From CALWZE01 sp964645785 (GTDB lineage Bacteria > Bacillota > Clostridia > Oscillospirales > Ruminococcaceae): a stretch of DNA of 60,886 nucleotides. This document shows, piece by piece, positions 54,401-60,886 of this stretch; position 1 is the first letter of the stretch, and every line of letters starts with the position of its first letter. The notes under the pieces are model-generated. The model saw nothing but the letters and a program-made list of their open reading frames with translations. It searched no databases and was not told where the DNA came from. A program made the translations under genes and the position numbers. The stretch is from contig CAZYAV010000008.1 of assembly GCA_964645785.1 (NCBI GenBank), forward strand, positions 1 through 60,886, read 5' to 3'.

Positions 54401-55066
54401 GTGCTGCATGACGTGGTCTTCCTGGTCGATATAGTGGCAGTCGTTGGTGGCCACCAGCTCGATGTCAAGCTCGCGCGCGAGGCGGATGAGGTCGGGCAGA
54501 ATCCGCTGCTGCTCCTCGATGCCGTGATCCTGTATCTCGATATAGTAATCCTCGCCGAACAGGGATTGGTACCACCGCGCGGTCTCCAGCGCCTTGCCGT
54601 AATCCTCGCCCAGCAGCGCCTGCGGAATCTCCCCCGCAAGGCAGGCGGAGAGGCAAACCAGCCCCTTGTGGTACTTCTCCAGCAGCGCGTGGTCGATTCG
54701 CGGCTTGCCGTAAAAGCCCTCCGTGTTGGAAAGGCTGACCATCTTGATGAGGTTTTTGTACCCTGTCTCGTCCTTGCAAAGCAGCACAAGGTGATAGGAC
54801 GAGCCGTCCAGCCGGTGCACCTTGTCCAGCCGGGTGCGCGCCGCCACATAGCACTCGCAGCCGATAATCGGCTTGATGCCCGCCTTTTTGGCCGCCTTGA
54901 AGAATTCCACGCAGCCGTACATCACCCCGTGGTCGGTGATGGCAACCGCCGTCTGGCCGTTCTGCCTGATTTTTTCCATCAGGCGGTTGATGCGGCAGGC
55001 ACCGTCCAGCAGGCTGTATTCGGTGTGCAGATGCAGATGAACAAAGTCGCTTTGCTTAATCGGCAT
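51494..55066 (-). CDS. dnaE: DNA polymerase III subunit alpha, DnaE type
   Basis: Replicative polymerase subunit of 1190 residues. N-terminal PHP domain (FVHLHLHTEYSLLDGA), the palm with the catalytic PDFDIDF, PGRGSGAGSL, QVDAIAKTVP, a tandem HhH and a C-terminal OB fold. The ATG at 55066 overlaps the whiA stop by 11 bases and follows AGGGGGAAG. The family start MPIKQSDFVHLHLHTEYSLL confirms it. Confidence 0.97.
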   Translation of the reverse strand: MPIKQSDFVHLHLHTEYSLLDGACRINRLMEKIRQNGQTAVAITDHGVMYGCVEFFKAAKKAGIKPIIGCECYVAARTRLDKVHRLDGSSYHLVLLCKDETGYKNLIKMVSLSNTEGFYGKPRIDHALLEKYHKGLVCLSACLAGEIPQALLGEDYGKALETARWYQSLFGEDYYIEIQDHGIEEQQRILPDLIRLARELDIELVATNDCHYIDQEDHVMQHALICVQTNKNFDDDDVLEFKTNNFYVKSTEEMAELFAAVPEAVTNTARIAKKCNYEFEFGQTKLPYFKTPDGSDNTEFFRRLCTEGLKKRYGDGVTPEIQARLDYEMQVIEQMGYVNYFLIVWDFINYARTHDIPVGPGRGSGAGSLCAYCMQITSIDPLRHNLLFERFLNPERISMPDFDIDFCYEKRPQVISYVTEKYTPSHVAQIVTFGTMAARAAIRDIGRVLGVPYAQVDAIAKTVPQELGMTLQKAFTRSAEFKKLYDTDETAKRVIDLSLKVEGMPRNASTHAAGVVITRDEVSDYVPLSKNDDQTVTQYTMTALEELGLLKMDFLGLRTLTVISDSEKNVRKRQPDFRMEEQPLDDPVVYKMLSAGSTTGVFQLESGGMRQLIMSMRPDNIEDLIAAISLYRPGPMESIPAYLENRQHPDRVRYKHPMLEPILSVTNGCIIYQEQVMQIFRELAGFSYGEADLVRRAMSKKKHEVMQQEGKKFIYGSDEPGSSCDGCIRRGIPEQTAREIYDEMASFASYAFNKSHAAAYAYVAYQTAFLKCHYPVEFMAALLTSIMDSTDKVIEYVAECRNEGIEVLPPDINVSLHGFTVDGASIRFGLLAVKSVGRSLITSIIQERTRNGAFVSFFDFCKRMHSSELNKRALENLIKCGAFDGFGVSRKSMVQGMDSVLRDIEDTDRNNVAGQYDLFSMQAEESGGSREAVLPDVGEYDNQELLVFEKELTGMYLSSHPLRQYEQARKQITGAQVRDFLREDALKYDNQTVKLLVTIASVRAKITRSNQTMAFVNIEDMTGALEMMVFPRVLDQYVQLLKENNIVVVSGRISIKEDDAVKLLCEQVMLADDYIRDGGAAFAARESRRGQGGGASSPRGGDADARGSYARKAKKLYIKLSSRDDPKKERAFALLQIFDGALPVYVFHADTRQTLLAPRSLWCDGGEVLVRELRALLGAENVRLLESGGA

Positions 55067-55973
55067 GGTCTTCCCCCTGTTGCAGCCTGTCCGCAAGCTC
55101 GCGCAGGCGGCGCAGGCGGTGGCTGACACCGGATTTGGTCAGCTTTTTTTCCAGCAGCCCGCCGAGGTCGGTCATGGACAGCTCGGGGTTTTCCAGCCGC
55201 AGCCGCGCGATTTCCGCAAGCTCGTCCGGCAGCCAGCCCTTCCCCTTAACGGCGTAAATCGTCTCGATTGCGGCGCGGTCCTTCGCGGCGGCCTCAACCG
55301 CTTTGTCGATATTCGCGCTCTCGCAGTTGACCCGGCGGTTGATGCGGTTTTTGACGTCCTTTTCCACCTTGGTCTCCATCAGGGACAGCGAGGCGTCGAT
55401 GGCGCCCATATAGGTCAGCAGATCCTCAATCGCGCCGCTGTTTTTGTAATAGATCATCCGGCTGAACCCGCGCGAAGCCGTGCGCGGCTCAAAGCCGGAT
55501 TCGTCCAGCAGCTTGAACAGATCGTCCAGCAGCTTGGATCTATAGGTCGTGAATTCCAGATGATAGCCCTTCTGCGGGTCGGTCACGGTGCCGCCGGTGA
55601 GGAAGCAGCCCGCGATAAAAGCGCCGACGCACTCGTCGCACACGAGGTTGGTGGTGCGGATGCGCAGATTCAGCTCCTCGCCGGAATAGCCGTAATCGGT
55701 ATAGATGCGGTCGATTGTCTTTTCGTCCAGAATCTGCACGCAGTAATCCCGGGTCTTGTGGGTGCGCCGGAGCACCGATTTTGTCACCCCGAGCTCAAGC
55801 AGCAGCTCGGTGAAGTGATCCGCAACGAACTTGTGCTCGCTGCTCAGCAGAATCTGCGAGCGGGAAAAGGTCTTGCAGAACAGCAGCATTCCGTACAGCC
55901 GCGCGGACTGACAGCAGCTCTTTTCAAGCGCAATCCCCGTGATTTCCTGTTTGCACTGTGCGCAGAATGTCAT
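55056..55973 (-). CDS. whiA: DNA-binding protein WhiA
   Basis: LAGLIDADG-fold DNA-binding protein linked to cell division in Firmicutes. The 305-residue protein has a Cys-rich N-terminus, the degenerate homing-endonuclease core (AFIAGCFLTGGTVTDPQKGYHLEF) and a C-terminal helix-turn-helix (LSMTDLGGLLEKKLTKSGVSHRLRRL). In the conserved hprK-murB-rapZ-whiA block. Confidence 0.96.
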   Translation of the reverse strand: MTFCAQCKQEITGIALEKSCCQSARLYGMLLFCKTFSRSQILLSSEHKFVADHFTELLLELGVTKSVLRRTHKTRDYCVQILDEKTIDRIYTDYGYSGEELNLRIRTTNLVCDECVGAFIAGCFLTGGTVTDPQKGYHLEFTTYRSKLLDDLFKLLDESGFEPRTASRGFSRMIYYKNSGAIEDLLTYMGAIDASLSLMETKVEKDVKNRINRRVNCESANIDKAVEAAAKDRAAIETIYAVKGKGWLPDELAEIARLRLENPELSMTDLGGLLEKKLTKSGVSHRLRRLRELADRLQQGEDHAD

Positions 55974-56030
55974 GCTCTCCCCTCTTCCGTTGCGCCGCCG
56001 CAGGCACGGTCTGCCCCGCCGCCGCGCATC

Positions 56031-56891
56031 TCAAAGCAGCTTGTTGATGTCCCGGTGAATTACCCCGCAGCTGTAGTCCAGCGCAAGGATGTGCTCGCAC
56101 AGATCCTCGGCGATGGAGACCGAACGGTGCTTGCCGCCCGTGCAGCCGATGCCGATAATCAGCTGGCTCTTGCCCTCTTTTTTGTAAAGCGGCAGCAGAA
56201 AATCAATCATCGAATAAAACCGCGCAACCAGCTCCCGGGTTGTCTCACAGTCAAAGACATAGTCCCGCACCTCCCGGTTGAGCCCCGTTTTTTCCTTCAG
56301 CGAATCGACATAAAACGGGTTGGGCAGGCAGCGCACGTCGAGCATCAGATCCGCCTCGGTCGGCACGCCGTATTTGAACCCGAAGGACATGCACCGCACA
56401 AGCATCGAAAAATTGCTGTTTTTCAAAAACAGCGAGACGATGCGATCCTTGAGCTCCGCGACCGAGATATAGGTGGTGTCGACACGGTAATTCGCAAGCT
56501 CGGACACCGGCTTGAGCATCGCGCGCTCGTCCCGGATTGCGTCCGCAACCGAAATATCCGCCGAGGTAGCCAGCGGGTGCTTGCGGCGGGTCGCGCGGTA
56601 CCGCTTTTCTATGCAGTCGTCCGTCGCGTCCAGGAACAGGATTTTGCATTTCACGTCGATCCGCTTCAGCTCGTCCAGCGCGTCAAAAAAGCCGGAGAAC
56701 AGCTCCCCCGTGCGCACGTCGGTCACAATGGCGACGTTGCTGTACTTGTTCAGCTGCAAGCACATCTCTGCAAATCGCGGAATCAGAGAGGGCGGCATAT
56801 TGTCGATGCAAAAATAGCCGATATCCTCCAGCGCGTTTGCCGCCTGGGATTTTCCCGCGCCGGACAGCCCCGTGATGATAATGATTTCCAT
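56031..56891 (-). CDS. rapZ: RNase adapter RapZ (YvcJ family nucleotide-binding protein)
   Basis: P-loop protein whose relatives bind nucleotides and, in some bacteria, small RNAs of glucosamine-6-phosphate control. The 286-residue protein has Walker A GLSGAGKS (8-15), DNMPPSLI, and the C-terminal GIGCTGGKHRSVSIAE typical of RapZ/YvcJ. GGAGACGCTT precedes ATG 56891. Adjacent to whiA as in most Firmicutes. Confidence 0.95.
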   Translation of the reverse strand: MEIIIITGLSGAGKSQAANALEDIGYFCIDNMPPSLIPRFAEMCLQLNKYSNVAIVTDVRTGELFSGFFDALDELKRIDVKCKILFLDATDDCIEKRYRATRRKHPLATSADISVADAIRDERAMLKPVSELANYRVDTTYISVAELKDRIVSLFLKNSNFSMLVRCMSFGFKYGVPTEADLMLDVRCLPNPFYVDSLKEKTGLNREVRDYVFDCETTRELVARFYSMIDFLLPLYKKEGKSQLIIGIGCTGGKHRSVSIAEDLCEHILALDYSCGVIHRDINKLL

Positions 56892-57123
56892 AAGCGTCTC
56901 CTTTGCAGCGCCATACAAGACCCATTGTGTCAAAGGATTAAAGCAGCGTCCAAGCCCCGCGCAGCAATTCCACGGCGCCTGCTTCCCGTGGCTTGCCCGC
57001 CGCCGTCCCGCGCAAGCGCCCCGGCTTTGCCTTGCCGCAGCGGGCGCTTTAGCCCGGCGTCAAACCCGACCCAGGCCAGGTGCGCGGCGTTCCGGCCGGC
57101 AGCCCCGCGCCTCGTCCGCTCCG

Positions 57124-58023
57124 TTATTGCAGCAGCTGAATTTCACATTCCAGCCGAACGCCGGTTTTTTGCAGCACGATTTCCCGCACCCTGTCCACCA
57201 GCGCGAGGATATCGGCCGTGGTTGCCCCGCCCGCGTTGACGACAAAGCCGCAGTGCTTTTCGCTGACCTGCGCGCCGCCATACCGGAAGCCCCGCAGGCC
57301 GCATTCGTCAATCATCTGGGAGGCATATCCGCCCGGCGGCCGCTTGAAGGTGCTGCCGCAGGACGGCAGGTCGAGCGGCTGCTTTTCCCGGCGGCGGTTC
57401 ATCAGCTCGGCCATCCGGGCGTGGATTGCGCCGGCGTCAGCCGGCGTCAGCCGGAACTCGCCCGCAAGCAGCAGCATAAACCGCTCCTGCGCGGCGCTGT
57501 GCCGGTAGGAAAACCGCATCTCGCTGGCGTCCAGCGTCCGCACCGTCCCGTCCTCCAGCATCGCCGTGACCCCGGCCGCCACGTCCTTCATCTCGCCGCC
57601 GTAAGCGCCCGCGTTCATGTACAGCGCGCCGCCAACCGTGCCGGGAATGCCGTAGGCGAATTCCAGCCCGGACAGATTCTGCTCCGCACAGGCTTTGCAC
57701 AGCTTCGCCAGCGTGTTCCCCGCACCGCACCGCACCAGGCCGCCCGGGAGGAATTCCAGCGCGTTGAGCGCGCCGCCCGTTTTGACGACGCAGCCGCGGT
57801 AGCCCTCGTCCGGGGCGAGCACATTCGACCCGTTGCCGAGCAGGAAAAAGGGCGCGCCCGCCTGTTGCAGGCGCCGGACGGTCTCGGTCAGTTCCCCGGC
57901 CGTGCGCGGGAAGGCCACGCAGTCCGCCGGGCCGCCCGTGCGGAAGCCCGTGTGCGCGGCAAGCCGTTCGCCGAGCGTGTGCGGAACCGAGCCCAGCAGC
58001 GCGTCATATTCAAAACCGGTCAA
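57124..58023 (-). CDS. murB: UDP-N-acetylenolpyruvoylglucosamine reductase
   Basis: FAD enzyme that reduces enolpyruvyl-UDP-GlcNAc in peptidoglycan precursor synthesis. The 299-residue protein has RTGGPAD, NLSGLEFAYGIPGTVGGAL, the MNAGAYGGEM region, a catalytic SCGSTFKRPPGG and the glutamate region near the C-terminus; this is the short type-II form of Firmicutes. No ATG is available near the start; TTG 58023 has GGGGGAT at 9 bases and overlaps hprK. Confidence 0.93.
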   Translation of the reverse strand: MTGFEYDALLGSVPHTLGERLAAHTGFRTGGPADCVAFPRTAGELTETVRRLQQAGAPFFLLGNGSNVLAPDEGYRGCVVKTGGALNALEFLPGGLVRCGAGNTLAKLCKACAEQNLSGLEFAYGIPGTVGGALYMNAGAYGGEMKDVAAGVTAMLEDGTVRTLDASEMRFSYRHSAAQERFMLLLAGEFRLTPADAGAIHARMAELMNRRREKQPLDLPSCGSTFKRPPGGYASQMIDECGLRGFRYGGAQVSEKHCGFVVNAGGATTADILALVDRVREIVLQKTGVRLECEIQLLQ

Positions 58024-58990
58024 AGGCAATATCCCCCTTTTGCTTCGGCTGCGCCCCGTCCTCAATGAGGTCGTCGGTCAGCCCCAGCTGTTTGAGCAGC
58101 TCCTGCGCCGCATTGTACCCCATCATCCTCTGGCGGTAGTTCATCGCGGCCACCTCGATGAGCACCGCGAGGTTGCGCCCGGGCTTGACGGGGATGGTGA
58201 TGGCCGGAATCTCGACATCCAGAATGGAGACGGTTTCCGTCTCGGTGTCGACGGTGCTGTAGGACTTCCCGGCCTGCCATTGCTCGAGATTGATAATCAG
58301 GCTCACCTTTTCGGACATTTTAACCGCTCCCATGCCGAAGATCCGGCGCACGTTGATGACCCCGACCCCGCGAATCTCAATAAAATGCCGGATATTCTCG
58401 GGCGACTGGCCGACGATTGAGCGGTTGGAGACCCGCCGCAGCTCGACCGCGTCGTCCGCAATCAGCCTGTGGCCGCGCTTGATGAGCTCGATGGCCGTTT
58501 CGCTCTTGCCGACGCCGCTCTCGCCCGTGATGAGAATGCCGGAGCCGTAAACCTCGACGAATACCCCGTGCCGCTGGATGCGCGGCGCGAGCGCGACATT
58601 GAGGTAAGAGATCGCCGCGGACATAAAGTTCGAGGTGGACTCTGTCGAGCTGAGGACGGGCACCCTGTATTTTTTGGCGCACTCGATCATCTTGTCAAAA
58701 ATCGGGATCCCCCGCGTGACAATGATGCAGTTTGGCTCGTAGGAAAAGAGCAGCTCGATTGCGCGGTTGCGCTCCTCCTCGCTCAGGTGCGCAAGATAGG
58801 ACATCTCCACCTTGCCGCAGATCTGCATCCGCCGGTTGTCAAAAAACTCCGTAAACCCGGTGAGCAGGAGCGCAGGCCGGTTTAAATCGGCCGAATAGAC
58901 AGACAGTTCCTGCGGTTTCGCGGGCAGATATTCTTCGGTGAGGTTCAGTTCCTGAATCAGAACATCGAGCGGCACGGAATAGGTCTGCAC
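58010..58990 (-). CDS. hprK: HPr kinase/phosphorylase
   Basis: Phosphorylates Ser46 of HPr for CcpA-mediated catabolite repression. The 326-residue protein has the N-terminal HPrK domain, Walker A GESGVGKS, the HPrK signature EIRGVGVINVRRIFG, and the conserved C-terminal PGRNLAVLIEVAAMN. GTG 58990 follows AGAGAGGTG by 7 bases. First gene of the hprK-murB-rapZ-whiA-dnaE block. Confidence 0.95.
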   Translation of the reverse strand: MQTYSVPLDVLIQELNLTEEYLPAKPQELSVYSADLNRPALLLTGFTEFFDNRRMQICGKVEMSYLAHLSEEERNRAIELLFSYEPNCIIVTRGIPIFDKMIECAKKYRVPVLSSTESTSNFMSAAISYLNVALAPRIQRHGVFVEVYGSGILITGESGVGKSETAIELIKRGHRLIADDAVELRRVSNRSIVGQSPENIRHFIEIRGVGVINVRRIFGMGAVKMSEKVSLIINLEQWQAGKSYSTVDTETETVSILDVEIPAITIPVKPGRNLAVLIEVAAMNYRQRMMGYNAAQELLKQLGLTDDLIEDGAQPKQKGDIAFDRF

Positions 58991-59024
58991 AGCCGGGCAC
59001 CTCTCTTTCAAAAAGTATATTAAA

Positions 59025-59053
59025 ATTATACAATAAAAAGACGCCGGCTTCAA
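59025..59053 (-). promoter_or_regulatory. Sigma-A promoter of hprK
   Basis: On the minus strand TTGAAG (plus 59048-59053), a 17-base spacer and a perfect TATAAT (plus 59025-59030). Confidence 0.75.
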
Positions 59054-59108
59054 CGCCGCGCCACCCGTTTTTTTATCCCGCCGGTCTGCGGGGCGCGGCC
59101 GCGCAGGG

Positions 59109-59208
59109 NNNNNNNNNNNNNNNNNNNNNNNNNNNNNNNNNNNNNNNNNNNNNNNNNNNNNNNNNNNNNNNNNNNNNNNNNNNNNNNNNNNNNNNNNNNN
59201 NNNNNNNN
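59109..59208. other. Assembly gap of 100 N
   Basis: A run of exactly 100 unknown bases, the conventional placeholder for a scaffold gap of unknown size. The 11 bases on the left (59098-59108) and on the right (59209-59219) are identical, GCCGCGCAGGG, so the two contigs may simply overlap. Confidence 0.98.
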
Positions 59209-59338
59209 GCCGCGCAGGGGACGGACGGATTCACCCGCCGGACAAGCCCGGCGGAACCGGTTTGGCCGGCTACTCTGCCCTTTGTCCGTGCCGGAGTGCC
59301 GCGCCCGGCCTGTGTCCTAACAAAATCCGTTTTTGCCG

Positions 59339-59375
59339 CAAAAAAGGGAGGCGGGGCATGCGCCCCGCCTCCCAA
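59339..59375 (-). terminator. Terminator of the HdeD-like gene
   Basis: A 12-bp perfect stem GGGAGGCGGGGC/GCCCCGCCTCCC with an ATGC-type loop; on the minus strand it is followed by TTTTTT. Confidence 0.85.
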
Positions 59376-59395
59376 AAGGCTCCGGAAAGCCGTGT

Positions 59396-60046
59396 TTATT
59401 CCGCGTCCCGCGCGGTTGTCTCGTAGGGAATGGCGTTAAACAGGCCGGCGGCGTCCGCCTCCTCGCGCACGCGCCTGAGCCGCACCCGAATCCCGATCAG
59501 GTTTACCAGCACCGTCGCGCCCTCCACAATCAGGCAGATCGCCACACAGAGCTCCACCCACAGCACGCTGAGAACCGGCTCAAACAGCATCAGGATACCG
59601 GCCGCAAGATGCAGCACCCCGGCAAGCACCGTCCAGCCGACCGCGCCGCCCATCAGCCGGACAAAGCCGCAGCTGCAAAGCGTGTCGATGCCCGAAACAA
59701 TCGCGTAAAACGCCAGCATATAGCCCACAACGCTCTGGAAGCCCGCCGCCGTAATTTCGGGGGAACGAACCGTAGCCAGGATCATCCCGGCGCTGCACAG
59801 CACATCCAGCACCCCCACCACGAGCATCGAGCTGAACCGCATTCCGTACGGCAGCCTTGCATACAGCAGAATGCGGAAAATGCCGCTGACAAAAAAGCCG
59901 ATAAACAGCGCCCACTGCATGACGGTGAGCGTCCCTTTCGGGAAGCAGAGAATCACAATGCCGAGAACCACCATCAGCCCGGCAACCACCGCACCGGCTT
60001 TATAATACTGCTTCAGCACAGCCTTCAACTTTTCAAACCGTTCCAT
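59396..60046 (-). CDS. HdeD family (DUF308) membrane protein
   Basis: A 216-residue polytopic protein with about six hydrophobic segments in paired hairpins, the typical HdeD/DUF308 pattern: GLMVVLGIVILCFPKGTLTVMQWALFIGFFVSGIFRI (in pieces) and a repeat of the same layout (AGVLHLAAGILMLFEPVLSVLWV). The family is linked to acid-stress tolerance in E. coli, but not known here. AGGAGG precedes ATG 60046. Single-gene unit with its own promoter and terminator. Confidence 0.85.
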   Translation of the reverse strand: MERFEKLKAVLKQYYKAGAVVAGLMVVLGIVILCFPKGTLTVMQWALFIGFFVSGIFRILLYARLPYGMRFSSMLVVGVLDVLCSAGMILATVRSPEITAAGFQSVVGYMLAFYAIVSGIDTLCSCGFVRLMGGAVGWTVLAGVLHLAAGILMLFEPVLSVLWVELCVAICLIVEGATVLVNLIGIRVRLRRVREEADAAGLFNAIPYETTARDAE

Positions 60047-60072
60047 AACGGCCTCCTGTATCTCGCTTAATG

Positions 60073-60110
60073 TATGCTTACAGCATAGCGCACCCGGGCG
60101 CGCCACGCAA
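60073..60110 (-). promoter_or_regulatory. Promoter and inverted repeat upstream of the HdeD-like gene
   Basis: On the minus strand TTGCGT (plus 60105-60110), a 17-base spacer and TATGCT (plus 60082-60087). The -10 is half of the inverted repeat TATGCT-TAC-AGCATA (60073-60087), which might be an operator. Confidence 0.55.
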
Positions 60111-60463
60111 TCCACAAATCCCGAAAACTGTTACCATTCCCGCAAAGCGCACAAGGGGTTCTAAACCAATTTGCAGCATAAAAAGCCTCCGCAAAGCAGA
60201 AGCACCAACAGGCACAACCGCAAAGAAGAGGCGAATCTATTTTGCAGGCATATCGGTGCGGGAAAATGCATGAATACTATACAAATCGCCTGCATTTTTC
60301 GGATTTTATCCGCTTTTCCTGCCGCAGCAAACCCATAAACAGAGAATTTTAGAAGCAGGCAGCCCGCAATTTGTTTCTACGATGAAAGCGGATCGAGGGC
60401 AAGCCTGTTCTATTGGGGAAACAGTTGACAAAATTCCGTCCCGTGTCTCTTTGCAAAAAGCCT

Positions 60464-60567
60464 GCACCGCGCGGGACAGCTTGCAGGCGCGGCTGTCCGC
60501 TGCCGCGTCTATTCCGCGAAAGGGCGAATGTCCTCTTTCGCGGGCATCTAAGGGGGTGACAGGCGGT
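60464..60567 (+). repeat. Structured direct repeat, copy 1
   Basis: Matches 60783-60886 at 99 of 104 positions, 319 bases apart. It contains two hairpins: GGACAGC with GCTGTCC, and CCGCGAAAG (60514-60522) with CTTTCGCGG (60535-60543) plus an inner GGC/GTC step. See the finding on pairing-consistent changes. Confidence 0.9.
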
Positions 60568-60570
60568 TTA

Positions 60571-60640
60571 CAGAGCAACTGCGGCGCAAACCGCCGCCGC
60601 GAGGGGGAAGCTTTCCCCCTCCGGAAAAACCCGCCCGCTT
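60571..60640 (+). repeat. Hairpin-rich repeat, copy inverted at window start
   Basis: Forward counterpart of 12-76 (minus). It holds a GCGGCG/CGCCGC stem, the GAGGGGGAA/TTCCCCCTC stem and, just after it, CCGCTTG-CGGGA-CAAGCGG (60635-60653). Together with 60464-60567 it forms one string of five hairpins. Confidence 0.75.
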
Positions 60641-60782
60641 GCGGGACAAGCGGAAACTCCACAAAGAATCGCCCTACTATATCCGAACCCACTTTACCCA
60701 TTTTCACACGAAATGTCTTTTCCGCCCTTTTCCCTCCCGTTAAACTTTTACCGAGCAATGGGTGGGTACACTTTCTGATTCC

Positions 60783-60886
60783 GCACCGCGCGGGACAGCT
60801 TGCAGGCGCGGCTGTCCGATGCCGCGTCTACTCCGCGAAAGGACGAATGTCATCTTTCGCGGACATCTAAGGGGGTGACAGGCGGT
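60783..60886 (+). repeat. Structured direct repeat, copy 2, cut by the window end
   Basis: Second copy of 60464-60567 in the same orientation, with five substitutions. The window stops exactly inside this unit, so whether it continues as a tandem array with a 319-base period cannot be seen. Confidence 0.9.

Noticed and set aside
50492..57239. Very long plus-strand open frames opposite pfkA, dnaE, whiA and rapZ
   Set aside because: All lie over firmly identified minus-strand genes, cross gene boundaries and show no recognisable domain or ribosome binding site.
60382..60870. 162-codon frame across the right-end repeats
   Set aside because: It runs through the hairpin repeats; the reading is incidental, with no start signal, although a similar peptide can also be read from the inverted copy at the window start because the DNA is repeated.

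Overview
The window looks like a chromosomal segment, possibly a whole scaffold, from an endospore-forming, high-G+C Clostridia bacterium, most likely Oscillospiraceae/Ruminococcaceae. This rests on low-GC-Gram-positive gene families and synteny (spoIIIA operon next to nusB-xseAB-ispA-dxs-tlyA-nadK-argR-recN; hprK-murB-rapZ-whiA; phoH-ybeY-era-recO), sigma-A promoters with 17-bp spacers, a T-box leader, and very GC-rich coding DNA. Nearly every gene is chromosomal core. I see no rRNA, tRNA, CRISPR array, transposase or phage gene.

Layout. 1-980: gene-free, beginning with a repeat fragment. 987-3713 (-): asd-dapA-dapB, the lysine/diaminopimelate/dipicolinate branch. 3906-7499 (+): queA, tgt and yajC. 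7500-8560: intergenic DNA with a 92-bp repeat pair and a hairpin leader. 8569-9686 (+): TIGR04086 membrane protein and a SpoIIM-like protein. 9917-19038 (-): xerD, then yqfC-yqfD-phoH-ybeY-era-recO-mutS2. 19104-20567 (+): ylbJ and a small cysteine protein. 21116-22817 (-): rplS with leader, ylmC/ymxH, ridA. 22973-23743 (+): sigG, convergent with spoIIGA-sigE (24154-25759, -). 26223-27449 (+): tyrS behind a tyrosine T-box. 28162-37862 (-): asp23-nusB-Kae1-like-xseA-xseB-ispA-dxs-tlyA-nadK-argR-recN. 37962-43133 (-): complete spoIIIAA-AH. 43281-43816 (+): DUF6442-type membrane protein plus XRE regulator with paired operators. 44324-46391 (-): coiled-coil protein and SGNH hydrolase. 47263-58990 (-): hprK-murB-rapZ-whiA-dnaE, pfkA, yunB, ligA. 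A 100-N scaffold gap at 59109-59208 precedes an HdeD-like membrane protein, and the window ends in structured repeats.

Biology. About seventeen genes belong to endospore formation. They include the mother-cell factor sigma-E with its activating protease SpoIIGA, forespore sigma-G, the SpoIIIA feeding-tube channel, the engulfment protein SpoIIM, and YqfC/YqfD/YlbJ/YunB/YlmC. The spoIIGA promoter looks Spo0A-dependent. The rest is translation and RNA modification, DNA repair and replication, isoprenoid precursor synthesis, cell-wall precursors and carbon-flux control.

The most notable unexplained items are: the apparent local inversion of sigG relative to spoIIGA-sigE and ylmC; the multi-hairpin repeats at both window ends in opposite orientation; a perfect 14-bp-arm palindrome in the xerD leader; a hairpin that buries the ribosome binding site of the TIGR04086 gene; and the two-operator DUF6442-XRE module.
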